This document shows positions 24,083 to 31,561 of a DNA stretch of 33,935 bases, in pieces. A program made the translations under genes and the position numbers. How positions within the stretch are numbered: the stretch's first letter is position 1; every line of letters starts with the position of its first letter. Under the pieces are notes generated by a model. That model saw only the letters and a program-made list of their open reading frames with translations. It searched no databases and had not been told where the DNA came from. Source of the DNA: Streptomyces diastatochromogenes. Lineage in GTDB: Bacteria > Actinomycetota > Actinomycetes > Streptomycetales > Streptomycetaceae. The DNA is taken from contig LRTP01000549.1 of the NCBI GenBank assembly GCA_001550305.1, forward strand, positions 1-33,935. Direction: 5' to 3'.

Positions 24083-24675
24083 GGTGTGGGTTCCGTCCGG
24101 TCGGCGGTGTCCCGGAGCCGGAACGCCTCGACCTGGGCGGCGAAACCGGCCAGGTCGTCCGCGACGAAGCGGGTCGCGTCCGCGGGGATGACAAGAGCCT
24201 GTCCCGACACGGCGAGCGTCTCGCCCCGGGGCACGTACACCTTGCGGCGGCGGCGCTTCGAACCGGACTCCAGGGACTGACGGGCGGCGATCCGGAACCC
24301 CACCACGCGGCCGCTGATACCGGCCTCGACGACGAGGTCGAGCACGGTCCCCACCTCCGTGCCCCCGTCCGTGAGCACCCTGGCGCCCAGCACCCGGCCG
24401 TGCGTCGCCTCGCCCCGGGCGATCACCGCGGCCGGTTCGGCGAGGACCTCCCGGCCGAGGATCATGACGGCGTCGCGGCCCAGCGAGTGGACCGCGCTCC
24501 ACGGCAGGCTCTGCTTCAGTGGGCCCGCGAGCAGCCCCCGGCCGTTGAGGGTGAAGCCGGCGACGCGTCCCCCGGGCCCGTCGAAGACGGTGTCCTTGAC
24601 CCGCGCCACCGCCTCTCCGCCGAGTGTGACCACCGGTCGTCCACCGAGGTCGCGCGCGGACATCAACTCGCTCAT
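24079..24675 (-). CDS. PRC-barrel domain protein (upstream member of pair)
   Basis: A 198-aa protein with PRC-barrel units at about 5-75 ('SARDLGGRPVVTLGGEAVAR', 'VFDGPGGRVAGFTLNGRGLL') and 90-180 ('GRVLGARVLTDGGTEVGTVL', 'EAGISGRVVGFRIAAR'). A basic KRRRRK stretch lies near residue 139 and could bind nucleic acid or acidic lipid. ATG 24675 overlaps the stop of the 48-aa membrane gene (ATGA) and follows GGGAGG. With its neighbours it forms a tightly coupled three-gene operon. Function unknown. Confidence 0.87.
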   Translation of the reverse strand: MSELMSARDLGGRPVVTLGGEAVARVKDTVFDGPGGRVAGFTLNGRGLLAGPLKQSLPWSAVHSLGRDAVMILGREVLAEPAAVIARGEATHGRVLGARVLTDGGTEVGTVLDLVVEAGISGRVVGFRIAARQSLESGSKRRRRKVYVPRGETLAVSGQALVIPADATRFVADDLAGFAAQVEAFRLRDTADRTEPTP

Positions 24676-24818
24676 CGCACCTCCCGCTTCCCGAACCGGT
24701 GCCCGCGCCGTACGGCGATGACGGTCCCCGACCGTCTGCTCGTCTGCACCCAGACCGCCGCCGCGCTCAGCAGCACCAGGGCCGCGACCACGACGACCAG
24801 CCACATCCACCAGTCCAC
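24672..24818 (-). CDS. Small single-pass membrane protein (48 aa), first gene of PRC-barrel operon
   Basis: A 48-codon gene starting GTG at 24818 and ending TGA at 24672-24674, overlapping the PRC-barrel start by 4 nt. A GGAGG ribosome site is placed 6 nt before the GTG. Residues 3-24 form one membrane helix rich in Trp, Val and Leu ('WWMWLVVVVAALVLLSAAAV'), followed by a strongly basic cytoplasmic tail ('RRSGTVIAVRRGHRFGKREV'), giving N-out/C-in topology by the positive-inside rule. Its coding logic (ribosome site, coupling, membrane helix, basic tail) makes chance unlikely. It may anchor or recruit the two PRC-barrel proteins to the membrane. The 125 bp upstream hold the promoter region but no gene. 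Confidence 0.75.
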   Translation of the reverse strand: MDWWMWLVVVVAALVLLSAAAVWVQTSRRSGTVIAVRRGHRFGKREVR

Positions 24819-24944
24819 CGTCCACCTCCGGGCCTTCGGGCCCCGGCCGCCGTCGGCCGGATTCCGCCCCGTCCGGGTGCCCCGAGCGGACGGGGCAATG
24901 CGCGGTGGCCGTCGCCACTTCGGCGGCCGAACCCGGGTGCGACG

Positions 24945-26126
24945 TCAGCCGGACGGCGTGTCGACCGGTCTGCCGGACCAGTCGAGACACACGATCAGCG
25001 CGTCGTCCAGCGGCTCGGTGACGCGGTAGCGGGCCAGCTCGTCGAGGACGGCGCGCGGTACGTCGGCCGCGGGCAGCAGGGCGGTGGCGGACACGGCACG
25101 GGCCAGCGCCCGCTCCCCGAAGACCTCGCCCAGCGGGGACAGGGCGTCGTACACACCGTCGCTCACCACCAGGAGCCGGTCACCGGGCAGCACGCCGAAC
25201 TCCTGCGCCACGTAGTCGGACTCCTCGAACATGCCGAGCGGCAGCTGCGCCTCCAGCTCGATCCGCTCCACGGCCGTGCCCCGGCGACGCCACATCCGGG
25301 GCGAGCCCGCGTCCACCGCGAGCGCGCTGCCGGTGGCGAGGTCGAAGGAGAGCAGCAGCGCCGACACGTGCTGGTCGCCGTGGTGCTGGGCGTAGAGGGC
25401 CTGGTCGGCGAGTCTCGCCTGGTCGGCGACCGGGAGCCCGGCGCGGCGGGCGTTGCGCAGGGCGCCGACGGCCAGGTGGGTCAGCAAGGACGCGTGGATG
25501 CCGTCCCCCATCCCGTTGATGATCGACAGGGTGAGCCGGTGCGCGTCCGAGGACCAGTCGAAGTTGTCTCCGTGCACCGCGTACGCGGGCTCCAGCTGGG
25601 CGCCGACGGCGAACTCCTCGCGGGCACAGGCCCGGCCCGGGAGCAGCTCCCACTGCATTTCGGCGGCCAGCGTCAGTCGGCCGATCCGCCGGGCCTGACG
25701 GTAGACGTCCGTGTCCCGTTCGGCCACGACGATCGCGTGGCCCAGCAGTTCGGCGACCTGCGCCAGTTCGTCGGTCACCGAGGGGTCCACGGGCCCCGGG
25801 GGCAGCAGGACGGTGAGGATGCCCAGGCGTTCGCCCCGGGCGGTGACCGGCAGATGCAGACGCGTCCGTTCGGTGTTGCGGGGGTGTTCCTCGTGCGGCT
25901 CCTGACTGCCGAAGGCCCGGCTCTCGGGGGTGTTGTGCAGGGACACGGCACGTGCGGGGTCGCCGGGCTCCTCGACCGGCTGGAGCACGGTCATCCCGTA
26001 GTCCGCCAGCAGCAGGTCGGCGTCGATCGCCCCCCAGACATCCGTCAGGAGGGGGCGCAGGGTGTCGAGCAGCGCGTGCGGCGGGGCCGCGCGCAGGGCT
26101 CTGTCGACGTCGTTCACAGAGGTCAC
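24945..26126 (-). CDS. PP2C/SpoIIE-family phosphatase with GAF-like sensor and altered metal motif
   Basis: A 393-aa protein. The N-terminal ~170 residues resemble a GAF sensor ('ALLDTLRPLLTDVWGAIDAD', 'RLHLPVTARGERLGILTVLL', 'DELAQVAELLGHAIVVAERD'). The C-terminal ~210 form a SpoIIE/RsbU-type PP2C domain ('LAAEMQWELLPGRACAREEF', 'RLLVVSDGVYDALSPLGEVF', 'EPLDDALIVCLDW'). The usual 'GGDWYD' reads HGDNFDW and the usual 'GDVMGHG' reads NGMGDG, so one canonical metal-binding aspartate is asparagine. This variant is seen in a recurring Streptomyces subgroup as far as I know; whether it is active is unclear. GTG 26126 is a tentative start (GTG 26117 is the alternative). It is divergent from a MarR gene whose putative site lies between them. 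Confidence 0.85.
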   Translation of the reverse strand: MTSVNDVDRALRAAPPHALLDTLRPLLTDVWGAIDADLLLADYGMTVLQPVEEPGDPARAVSLHNTPESRAFGSQEPHEEHPRNTERTRLHLPVTARGERLGILTVLLPPGPVDPSVTDELAQVAELLGHAIVVAERDTDVYRQARRIGRLTLAAEMQWELLPGRACAREEFAVGAQLEPAYAVHGDNFDWSSDAHRLTLSIINGMGDGIHASLLTHLAVGALRNARRAGLPVADQARLADQALYAQHHGDQHVSALLLSFDLATGSALAVDAGSPRMWRRRGTAVERIELEAQLPLGMFEESDYVAQEFGVLPGDRLLVVSDGVYDALSPLGEVFGERALARAVSATALLPAADVPRAVLDELARYRVTEPLDDALIVCLDWSGRPVDTPSG

Positions 26127-26230
26127 GGTCGTGATGACTTTCTCGTGCGGTGGTCGTGCGAGTGGGTCTGCGTGGTCGCAGGGGTCTGTTTCGAGGGCTC
26201 CGGTGGACCGGCGCGGCTGGCAATGGCCTT

Positions 26231-26248
26231 CAGTTGATGACAAGGTGG
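26231..26248. promoter_or_regulatory. Possible MarR operator half-site and ribosome site before MarR gene
   Basis: GTTGATGACAAGG (26233-26245) shares ATGACAA with the perfect palindrome found at 26884-26899 upstream of the STAS gene. It lies directly in front of the MarR start and overlaps AGGTGG (26243-26248), its ribosome site. Binding here would allow autoregulation and control of the divergent phosphatase gene. Confidence 0.35.
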
Positions 26249-26252
26249 CTCG

Positions 26253-26765
26253 GTGCCTCGCTCGATCCGTCCACCCGTCTCCCGAGACGAAGCCGCGCAC
26301 ACGCTCGACGCCGTCTCGGAGCTCCTCGAACTCCTGTGGGGTCGAGGGCAGGAGTCCGCGCCGTCCGGACCGGTGCCGCCCTCTCAGCTACGGGCCCTGA
26401 TCGTGATCGAGCAGGGCGGGTCCATGAATCTTCGCTCGCTCGGCGACGCCCTGGCCTCGCGTCCCTCCTCGGTCAGCCGTCTGTGTGACCGGATGGAGGC
26501 AGTCGGCCTGATCCGCAGAGTGCCGAGCTCGACGAGCCGGCGCGAGGTCGAGGTCGGCCTCAGCCCGCTCGGCGAGCAGGTGCTGAGCGAGCTCCGGGAG
26601 CACCGTGCGCGCGAGGTGCGGGCCGTGCTGGAGCAGATGTCCTCGGCGGACGTCGCCCGGCTCACCGAAGGCCTCGAAGCGTTTCGGGCGACCGCGCTGG
26701 ACCAGCTCGAAGAGCGCTCCGGCGGGTCCGGCCGGGCGCCCGGGCGTGCGACCGGTACCGGTTAG
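26253..26765 (+). CDS. MarR-family transcriptional regulator
   Basis: A 170-aa winged helix protein. The recognition region is 'LRSLGDALASRPSSVSRLCD' followed by 'RMEAVGLIRRVPSSTSRREV' and 'LSPLGEQVLSELREHRAREV', the standard MarR wing and dimer helix; the C-terminus is a Gly/Arg-rich tail. GTG 26253 is preceded by AGGTGG with a 4-nt gap. It lies between the divergent PP2C phosphatase and the downstream STAS gene, and its likely operator motif appears in both intergenic regions. I therefore expect it to control both, though the ligand is unknown. It lacks an obvious redox cysteine pair (one C in SRLCD). Confidence 0.9.
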   Translation: MPRSIRPPVSRDEAAHTLDAVSELLELLWGRGQESAPSGPVPPSQLRALIVIEQGGSMNLRSLGDALASRPSSVSRLCDRMEAVGLIRRVPSSTSRREVEVGLSPLGEQVLSELREHRAREVRAVLEQMSSADVARLTEGLEAFRATALDQLEERSGGSGRAPGRATGTG

Positions 26766-26794
26766 CTCCATCTGCGTCCCTTCGGTGAGACCCG

Positions 26795-26819
26795 TCACTG
26801 CGACCCAAATCACTGCGAC
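26795..26819 (+). repeat. Direct repeat TCACTGCGAC, 15-bp period
   Basis: TCACTGCGAC occurs at 26795-26804 and 26810-26819 with a 5-bp spacer, in the gap between the MarR stop and the STAS promoter. Two identical 10-mers by chance in this short a gap is unlikely. It may be an activator site upstream of the -35 at 26885, or a repeat left by duplication. Confidence 0.55.
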
Positions 26820-26867
26820 AACCGGCCCACGAGTCGCCGGACTTGGGATCGCAGGGGCACCAGATTG

Positions 26868-26912
26868 TTGCCTGATGGCAATTGTTGTCAAATGACAACG
26901 ATCGGCTACGGT
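26868..26912 (+). promoter_or_regulatory. Palindromic operator over the STAS-gene promoter
   Basis: Two palindromes are adjacent: TTGCC-TGAT-GGCAA (26868-26881) and the perfect GTTGTCA-AA-TGACAAC (26884-26899). The second covers a likely -35 TTGTCA (26885-26890), followed after 16 nt by TACGGT (26907-26912). The GTTGTCA palindrome has the size and symmetry of MarR-family operators, and both MarR genes of the window are within 1 kb. Occupancy would block the STAS promoter. Confidence 0.6.
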
Positions 26913-27007
26913 AGGGCCTGACACCGCTCCATCGCGGCGTTGTGGCTCACCGTCCCCATGCGGTTACCCCACTCTCCGTGGATTCGACAACATTTCGAGG
27001 GATCGCT

Positions 27008-27370
27008 GTGCATTCAGGCCGGAGTCCAGGTCAGGCGGCCATGTCGCTGTACACGCGCGAGGCCGGTCGGTCGACCGTGATCGCGGTCCGCGGCGAGGTG
27101 GATCTCGACAACGCGGGCGAGCTCGACGAGGCCCTCGCGGCGGCGGGCCGGGCCTGCCCGGGCGCGGTGGTCCTCGACCTGGCCGCGGTGACCTTCCTGG
27201 ACTCGACCACGATCAACGTCGTCCTGCGGGCCCACGGGGTGCTCGGCTCGCGGCTCCGGCTGGCCGCCCTCTCCCCGTTCGTGGAGCGGGTGCTGGGCAT
27301 CACCGGCGTCTCGGACGTGCTTGCGGTCTTCCCCGGCGTGGGGGAGGCGCTGGAGGCCGATGCGGACTGA
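27008..27370 (+). CDS. STAS-domain anti-anti-sigma factor (SpoIIAA/RsbV-like)
   Basis: A 120-aa protein made essentially of one STAS domain: 'STVIAVRGEVDLDNAGELDE', 'GAVVLDLAAVTFLDSTTINV', 'LRLAALSPFVERVLGITGVS'. S66 in 'FLDSTTI' is the expected phosphorylation site. In partner switching, the unphosphorylated form binds an RsbW-type kinase and frees its sigma factor; PP2C phosphatases restore that form. Both enzyme types are encoded within 2 kb. GTG 27008 is chosen for its GAGGGA ribosome site; ATG 27041 would remove 11 residues. Its stop is 7 nt from the convergent MarR stop. No sigma factor gene is adjacent. Confidence 0.88.
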   Translation: MHSGRSPGQAAMSLYTREAGRSTVIAVRGEVDLDNAGELDEALAAAGRACPGAVVLDLAAVTFLDSTTINVVLRAHGVLGSRLRLAALSPFVERVLGITGVSDVLAVFPGVGEALEADAD

Positions 27371-27377
27371 GAGCGGG

Positions 27378-27905
27378 TCAGACGGACCGGTCGGGTGGCC
27401 CGGGTATCTCTGCGTGCTCCGGATGCCCGTGGGCCAGCGACGGGCCGAGCGAGCGCAGCGCGGCCAGCAGTCCGCTCAGATCGGCCTCCGGCATCCGCAG
27501 CAGCGCGTCCTTGATCCAGGCGGTGCGCTGATCCCGCACCCGGTCGAGGGCCGAGCGGCCGCGGTCGGTCAGACTCAGGCCGACGCCCCTGCGGTCCTCG
27601 GTGCGCGGCGAGCGGGCCAGCAGTCCAGCCTCTTCGAGCGTGTCGCACACCCGGCTCGCCCGGGAGCGGCTGATCTGCGCCCGCTCGGCGAGTGCCGCGA
27701 GCGTCAGACCCGGATTCGTGCCCACCAGGGTCAGGGCGCGCAGCAGCGGCGGCGACAGTCTGCCGTCGACCGCGACGGCGGTTCGGGCCGACACGGAGAC
27801 CAGGATCTCCGCCGCGGCCGCGAGCCGGTCGGCGGCCTGGAGCAGGGCGTCGTCCCCTTCCTGGGGCGGTGTCGCGTCCCGTACTTCGGGGTCCTGTCCG
27901 TCCAT
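27378..27905 (-). CDS. MarR-family transcriptional regulator (second)
   Basis: A 175-aa MarR protein. The helix-turn-helix is 'LTLAALAERAQISRSRASRV', followed by 'LEEAGLLARSPRTEDRRGVG' and 'LSLTDRGRSALDRVRDQRTA'. It shares its general form with the MarR at 26253 but the two are clearly distinct in sequence. ATG 27905 is chosen, with AAGGGG upstream; an in-frame ATG at 27949 is possible. It is convergent with the STAS gene and divergent from the RsbW-like ATPase gene across a 232-bp gap containing two GTCCGGAC palindromes. It may regulate the signalling operon to its right. Confidence 0.9.
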   Translation of the reverse strand: MDGQDPEVRDATPPQEGDDALLQAADRLAAAAEILVSVSARTAVAVDGRLSPPLLRALTLVGTNPGLTLAALAERAQISRSRASRVCDTLEEAGLLARSPRTEDRRGVGLSLTDRGRSALDRVRDQRTAWIKDALLRMPEADLSGLLAALRSLGPSLAHGHPEHAEIPGPPDRSV

Positions 27906-28089
27906 CCGTCCGCGCCCCTTGCTCGCACCGAGAACTCGGTGACCGGTCATGCCTCGCCTGGTGGCCCTGCCCGGCCGCGTCGGGATGACACCGTTCCCTT
28001 GTGGGAATCGTGTGCGGAAGCCACCGGGACGGGGGAACATCGGGGTGACTGTGGAGGACTTCACGGGGTACGAGCCCCTGTGCAGCAGT

Positions 28090-28112
28090 GTCCGGACGCG
28101 CAATGTCCGGAC
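28090..28112. promoter_or_regulatory. Tandem GTCCGGAC palindromes upstream of ATPase gene
   Basis: GTCCGGAC occurs at 28090-28097 and 28105-28112, centres 15 bp apart; both are preceded by T and the second is followed by A (TGTCCGGACA). They lie 26-48 nt before the ATG of the RsbW-like gene, within its probable leader or promoter. They could bind the divergent MarR protein or fold into a leader structure. Confidence 0.5.
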
Positions 28113-28137
28113 ATACCGGCATCCGAGAGAGAACCAC

Positions 28138-28590
28138 ATGATCGAGCGCTTGGACGGAGCGGTGATACCGACTGGCTTCGACGTGCCCGTGGAACCGCTT
28201 CGGCGGGCGGCGCACTACACCGGCGAGCCGGGGTGCATCGCCGAAGCGCGTCACTTCGCCGAGCTGTTCCTCGAACAGCTCCGTTCGGAGTGGTGTGCCG
28301 AGATCGGCGCACAGGCCACCGGCGACCTCCTGCTGGTCGTCAGCGAGCTGGTCACCAACGCGGACCGGCACAGCCATGGGCCGTACATCCTGGAACTGGA
28401 GGGAACCGACACCTCCGTGACCGTCATCGTGTACGACAGCAGCGCCGCCCTGCCCCGGCGCTATCCACGGGATCCCGAACGCGTGGGGCGGCACGGCCTG
28501 GAGATCGTGCACGCGCTCGCGACGGAGGTGACCGTCGGGCGGGTGCCGGTCGGAAAGTGCGTCAAGGCGCGGTTCGCCCTGCGCCGTTGA
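28138..28590 (+). CDS. RsbW-like ATP-binding protein (anti-sigma factor / HATPase)
   Basis: A 150-aa single-domain GHKL ATPase. The N box is 'LLLVVSELVTNADRHSHG' (E70, N74). The G1 region reads 'VIVYDSSAALPRR' and the G2 region 'GRHGLEIVHALATE', the reduced pattern common in Streptomyces anti-sigma/serine kinases. In the RsbW/SpoIIAB scheme such proteins bind a sigma factor and phosphorylate a STAS protein. ATG 28138 follows GAGAGA; the frame is open upstream to 27949 but overlaps the divergent regulatory region. It lies 68 nt before the receiver-PP2C gene. It could equally be an orphan kinase with other partners. Confidence 0.88.
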   Translation: MIERLDGAVIPTGFDVPVEPLRRAAHYTGEPGCIAEARHFAELFLEQLRSEWCAEIGAQATGDLLLVVSELVTNADRHSHGPYILELEGTDTSVTVIVYDSSAALPRRYPRDPERVGRHGLEIVHALATEVTVGRVPVGKCVKARFALRR

Positions 28591-28658
28591 CCCGGAGCGA
28601 CGTACCAGTAGGCTCACAGTCGACCGTGGTCGGCGTGGGTCACCCGAGGGGGGCGAGC

Positions 28659-29897
28659 GTGGCGGATCGCCTGCCGCGGACAGGTGAACGAGGCGCGGTA
28701 CCCCGGCAGGGGGGTACGGATCCCCGCTGGGCCCTGGACGCCACCGCGGTACTGCTGCTGGTCGAGGACGACGCCGGAGACGCGCTGCTGGTGCGGGAGG
28801 TGCTGGCCGACAGCGGACTGCCGATGGAGGTCACCTGGTGCAAGTCCCTGGCCGAGGCACGTGTGTTCCTCGACGCCTCGCCGTACTCCGTGTGCGTCCT
28901 GCTGGACCTGCATCTGCCTGACACCCATGGACTCAGCGCGGTCCGGCTGGTGCGTGACGCCGCGCCCGACGCGGCTGTCGTGGTGCTCACCGGAGTCGCC
29001 GAGAACGAGGCCGGGCTCGCCGCGGTGGCCGAAGGGGCGCAGGACTTCCTCGCCAAGGACGGCCTGGACGCCGAGGCGCTCAGCCGCGCGGTCCGATACG
29101 CCCTGCAACGCAAGCAGGTGGAGCGTTCGGGCGCCGAACTCCAGGCGAGCCGGCTGCTGGCCCGGGAGAACGCGCGTCTGGAGCGCGGACTGCTGCCCAC
29201 GCCCCTGCTGCGGGGTGCCGGTTGCCAGGTGGCCTCGCGCTACAGCCCGGGACGGGACCACGCCCTGCTCGGCGGCGACTTCTTCGACGTCGTCGAGAGC
29301 GAGGACGGCACCGTGCACGCGGTGATCGGGGACGTCTCCGGCCACGGCGCGGCGGAGGCCGCCCTCGGCGTCTGTCTGCGGGTGGCCTGGCGGGCCGCCG
29401 TGCTCTCCGGATGCGTGGGCACGCGCCAACTCGAGCTCCTGGAGGAGATCATCGACGCCGAGCGCGCCGCGGACTACATCTTCGCCACCCTCACCGTCCT
29501 GCGGATCGCCAAGGACCGCAGCCGTATGAGCGTGATCCGCGCCGGACACCCAGGACTGCTCGTGAGCACACCGCGCGGCATCGAGCTGTTCGAGCCGACC
29601 CCGGGCCCCGCGCTCGGACTGCTCCCGGGCCGGGCCCACTGGCCGGAGACCGAGCTGCCCGCGCACGACATCAGCGCCGTGACGCTGTTCACCGACGGTC
29701 TCTTCGAGGGCGTCGTGGCCCCGGGCCGGCGGCTGGAAGAGGAAGGACTGCTCGCGGTGGCGAGGAAACACCAGACCCTACGGGGGCGGCCGTTCGTCGA
29801 CGCGGTGGTCGAGGACGTCGCCGCGCTGACCGCCTCCCACGGCGGACTCGCCGACGACGTGGCCGTCCTGCACCTGACGACGGACGGAATGTCATGA
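28659..29897 (+). CDS. Response regulator with PP2C (SpoIIE-type) phosphatase output
   Basis: A 412-aa two-domain protein. The receiver domain at about 30-148 has acidic residues ED-D in 'VLLLVEDDAGDALLV', phospho-acceptor D83 in 'LLDLHLPDTHG', T111 in 'VVLTGV' and K133 in 'DFLAKDG'. A coiled-coil linker follows ('LQASRLLARENARLERGLLP'), then a canonical PP2C domain: 'LLGGDFFDVVESEDGTVHAV', 'IGDVSGHGAAEAALG', 'TLFTDGLFEGV' and 'LADDVAVLHL'. The RsbU/RssB-like design lets a histidine kinase switch a serine phosphatase. GTG 28659 follows a GAGGGGGG stretch; the open frame reaches far upstream without similarity. It overlaps the kinase gene by 4 nt. Confidence 0.93.
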   Translation: MADRLPRTGERGAVPRQGGTDPRWALDATAVLLLVEDDAGDALLVREVLADSGLPMEVTWCKSLAEARVFLDASPYSVCVLLDLHLPDTHGLSAVRLVRDAAPDAAVVVLTGVAENEAGLAAVAEGAQDFLAKDGLDAEALSRAVRYALQRKQVERSGAELQASRLLARENARLERGLLPTPLLRGAGCQVASRYSPGRDHALLGGDFFDVVESEDGTVHAVIGDVSGHGAAEAALGVCLRVAWRAAVLSGCVGTRQLELLEEIIDAERAADYIFATLTVLRIAKDRSRMSVIRAGHPGLLVSTPRGIELFEPTPGPALGLLPGRAHWPETELPAHDISAVTLFTDGLFEGVVAPGRRLEEEGLLAVARKHQTLRGRPFVDAVVEDVAALTASHGGLADDVAVLHLTTDGMS

Positions 29898-31561
29898 CCC
29901 GTACGCCGAACAACCCGGGCCCTGACGACGCCACGGCGGACCGTCCCGAGGACGGAAAGCCCACGCGCGTCGCCCGGCTGACCGTGCAGGGCTGGATCCA
30001 TGTGGTGCTGGCCGCCAACGTGCTGCTGGTGATCGTCTTCGCCGTGTCCGGCGGGGTCCTGCAGGCCCGCGCCGACGACCGCACCGATCTGCTCACCGAC
30101 CGCATCCAGCCGGCCCGTGCCACCGCCTATCAGCTGGAGACCTCGCTGGTGGACCAGGAGACGGGCGTACGGGGCTATGTACTGAGCAGGGACTCCGGTT
30201 TCCTCGATCCGTACGCGTCCGGAGCACGGGACGAGAAGACCTTCGAGGCCCGCCTCGCGACGCAACTCGCCGACCACTCCGGGATCGTCGCGGACCTGAA
30301 GACAGCCGGGCGCCTCAGTGACGCCTGGCGCCGCGACTACGCCGAGCCGCTGATCGAGGCGGCCCGCGCACCCGGCGGCGCCAAAGCCCCCTCCCTGGAG
30401 GGGAGCAAGGCCAAGTTCGACGAGATCAGGGGTCAACTCGCCACCCTGGAGAAGGACATCCAGCAGCTGCGCGACCGGATCCGCGCCTCGGCCGACGACA
30501 GCCGTCGGTCCCGCAACCTCCTCTTCGGCGGCATGCTCGCCGCCTTCCTGGCGAGCGGCCTCGCGCTGACCCTGTTGCTGCACCGGATCGTGGGGCGTCC
30601 CCTGCGGGTCCTGGAAGCGGCCTCGGTGGACGTCAGCGGCGGCGCGTTCGAGCGCCGGATCCGGCTCGACGGGCCGCGCGACCTGGAGAGGGTGGCCCGG
30701 GCCGTCGAAGAGATGCGCCGCCGCATCGTCGAGGAACTCTCGGACTCCAAGGCCCGTGAGGTCCTCCTGGAGCGGCAGGCAGAGGAACTCGACGCCCAGA
30801 CCCTGGAACTGAAGCGCTCGAACGCGGAGCTGGAGCAGTTCGCCTACGTCGCCTCGCACGATCTGCAGGAACCCCTGCGCAAGGTCGCGTCCTTCTGCCA
30901 GCTCCTGGAGAAACGGTACGGCGACCAACTGGACGACCGGGCCAAGCAATACATCGACTTCGCCGTCGACGGCGCCAAACGCATGCAGATCCTCATCAAC
31001 GACCTGCTGACCTTCTCCCGTGTCGGCCGCGTCGGCGAGGAACTGCTCCCCGTCGCCCTCGACGACGTACTGGACCGGGCGCTCGGCAACCTCAGCGTGG
31101 TCCTGGAGGAGACGGGCGCGCGTGTCGTACGGGAGGGCCCGCTGCCCACCGTGACGGGCGACGTCACCACCCTGACCATGCTCTGGCAGAACCTGATCGG
31201 CAACGCCGTGAAGTTCCGCCACCCCGACCGGCCGCCCGAGATCGCCGTCCGCTGCGAGGCGGAGCCGGAGGACGGACAGTGGCGGCTGACCGTACAGGAC
31301 AACGGCATAGGCATCGAACCCGAGTTCAGGGAGAAGGTCTTCATCATCTTCCAGCGGCTGCACGGCCGCGACGAGTACGAGGGCACAGGCATCGGCCTTG
31401 CCGTGTGCCGCAAGATCGTCGAACATCACGGAGGTGCCATCACCCTGGACGGCACCGCCGGTGGCGGCACGCGCGTGACCTTCACCCTGCCCATGGCGCG
31501 ACCGGAACCCGACCTCGGGGCCGAGGAGGCGGCGCGCCCACCCGAAGGAGCACACACGTGA
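29894..31561 (+). CDS. Membrane histidine kinase, CHASE3-HAMP-HisKA-HATPase
   Basis: A 555-aa sensor kinase. TM1 spans about 34-56, an extracytoplasmic CHASE3 domain about 60-205 ('ATAYQLETSLVDQETGVRGY'), TM2 about 208-230, HAMP about 231-285 ('LHRIVGRPLRVLEAASVDVS'), coiled coil 285-315. HisKA has phospho-acceptor H322 in 'VASHDLQEPLRKVASFCQLL', typical of phytochrome-related kinases. The HATPase has N433/N437 ('LWQNLIGNAVKF'), DNGIG at 469-473 and GTGIGL at 498-503. It overlaps both neighbours by 4 nt (ATGA and GTGA), so it is coupled to the receiver-PP2C and to the single-domain receiver. It probably phosphorylates one or both. Confidence 0.95.
   Translation: MTRTPNNPGPDDATADRPEDGKPTRVARLTVQGWIHVVLAANVLLVIVFAVSGGVLQARADDRTDLLTDRIQPARATAYQLETSLVDQETGVRGYVLSRDSGFLDPYASGARDEKTFEARLATQLADHSGIVADLKTAGRLSDAWRRDYAEPLIEAARAPGGAKAPSLEGSKAKFDEIRGQLATLEKDIQQLRDRIRASADDSRRSRNLLFGGMLAAFLASGLALTLLLHRIVGRPLRVLEAASVDVSGGAFERRIRLDGPRDLERVARAVEEMRRRIVEELSDSKAREVLLERQAEELDAQTLELKRSNAELEQFAYVASHDLQEPLRKVASFCQLLEKRYGDQLDDRAKQYIDFAVDGAKRMQILINDLLTFSRVGRVGEELLPVALDDVLDRALGNLSVVLEETGARVVREGPLPTVTGDVTTLTMLWQNLIGNAVKFRHPDRPPEIAVRCEAEPEDGQWRLTVQDNGIGIEPEFREKVFIIFQRLHGRDEYEGTGIGLAVCRKIVEHHGGAITLDGTAGGGTRVTFTLPMARPEPDLGAEEAARPPEGAHT

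Noticed and set aside
24699..26237. 512-codon plus-strand frame across the PP2C gene
   Set aside because: Shadow of the minus-strand phosphatase and of the 48-aa membrane gene; no domain.
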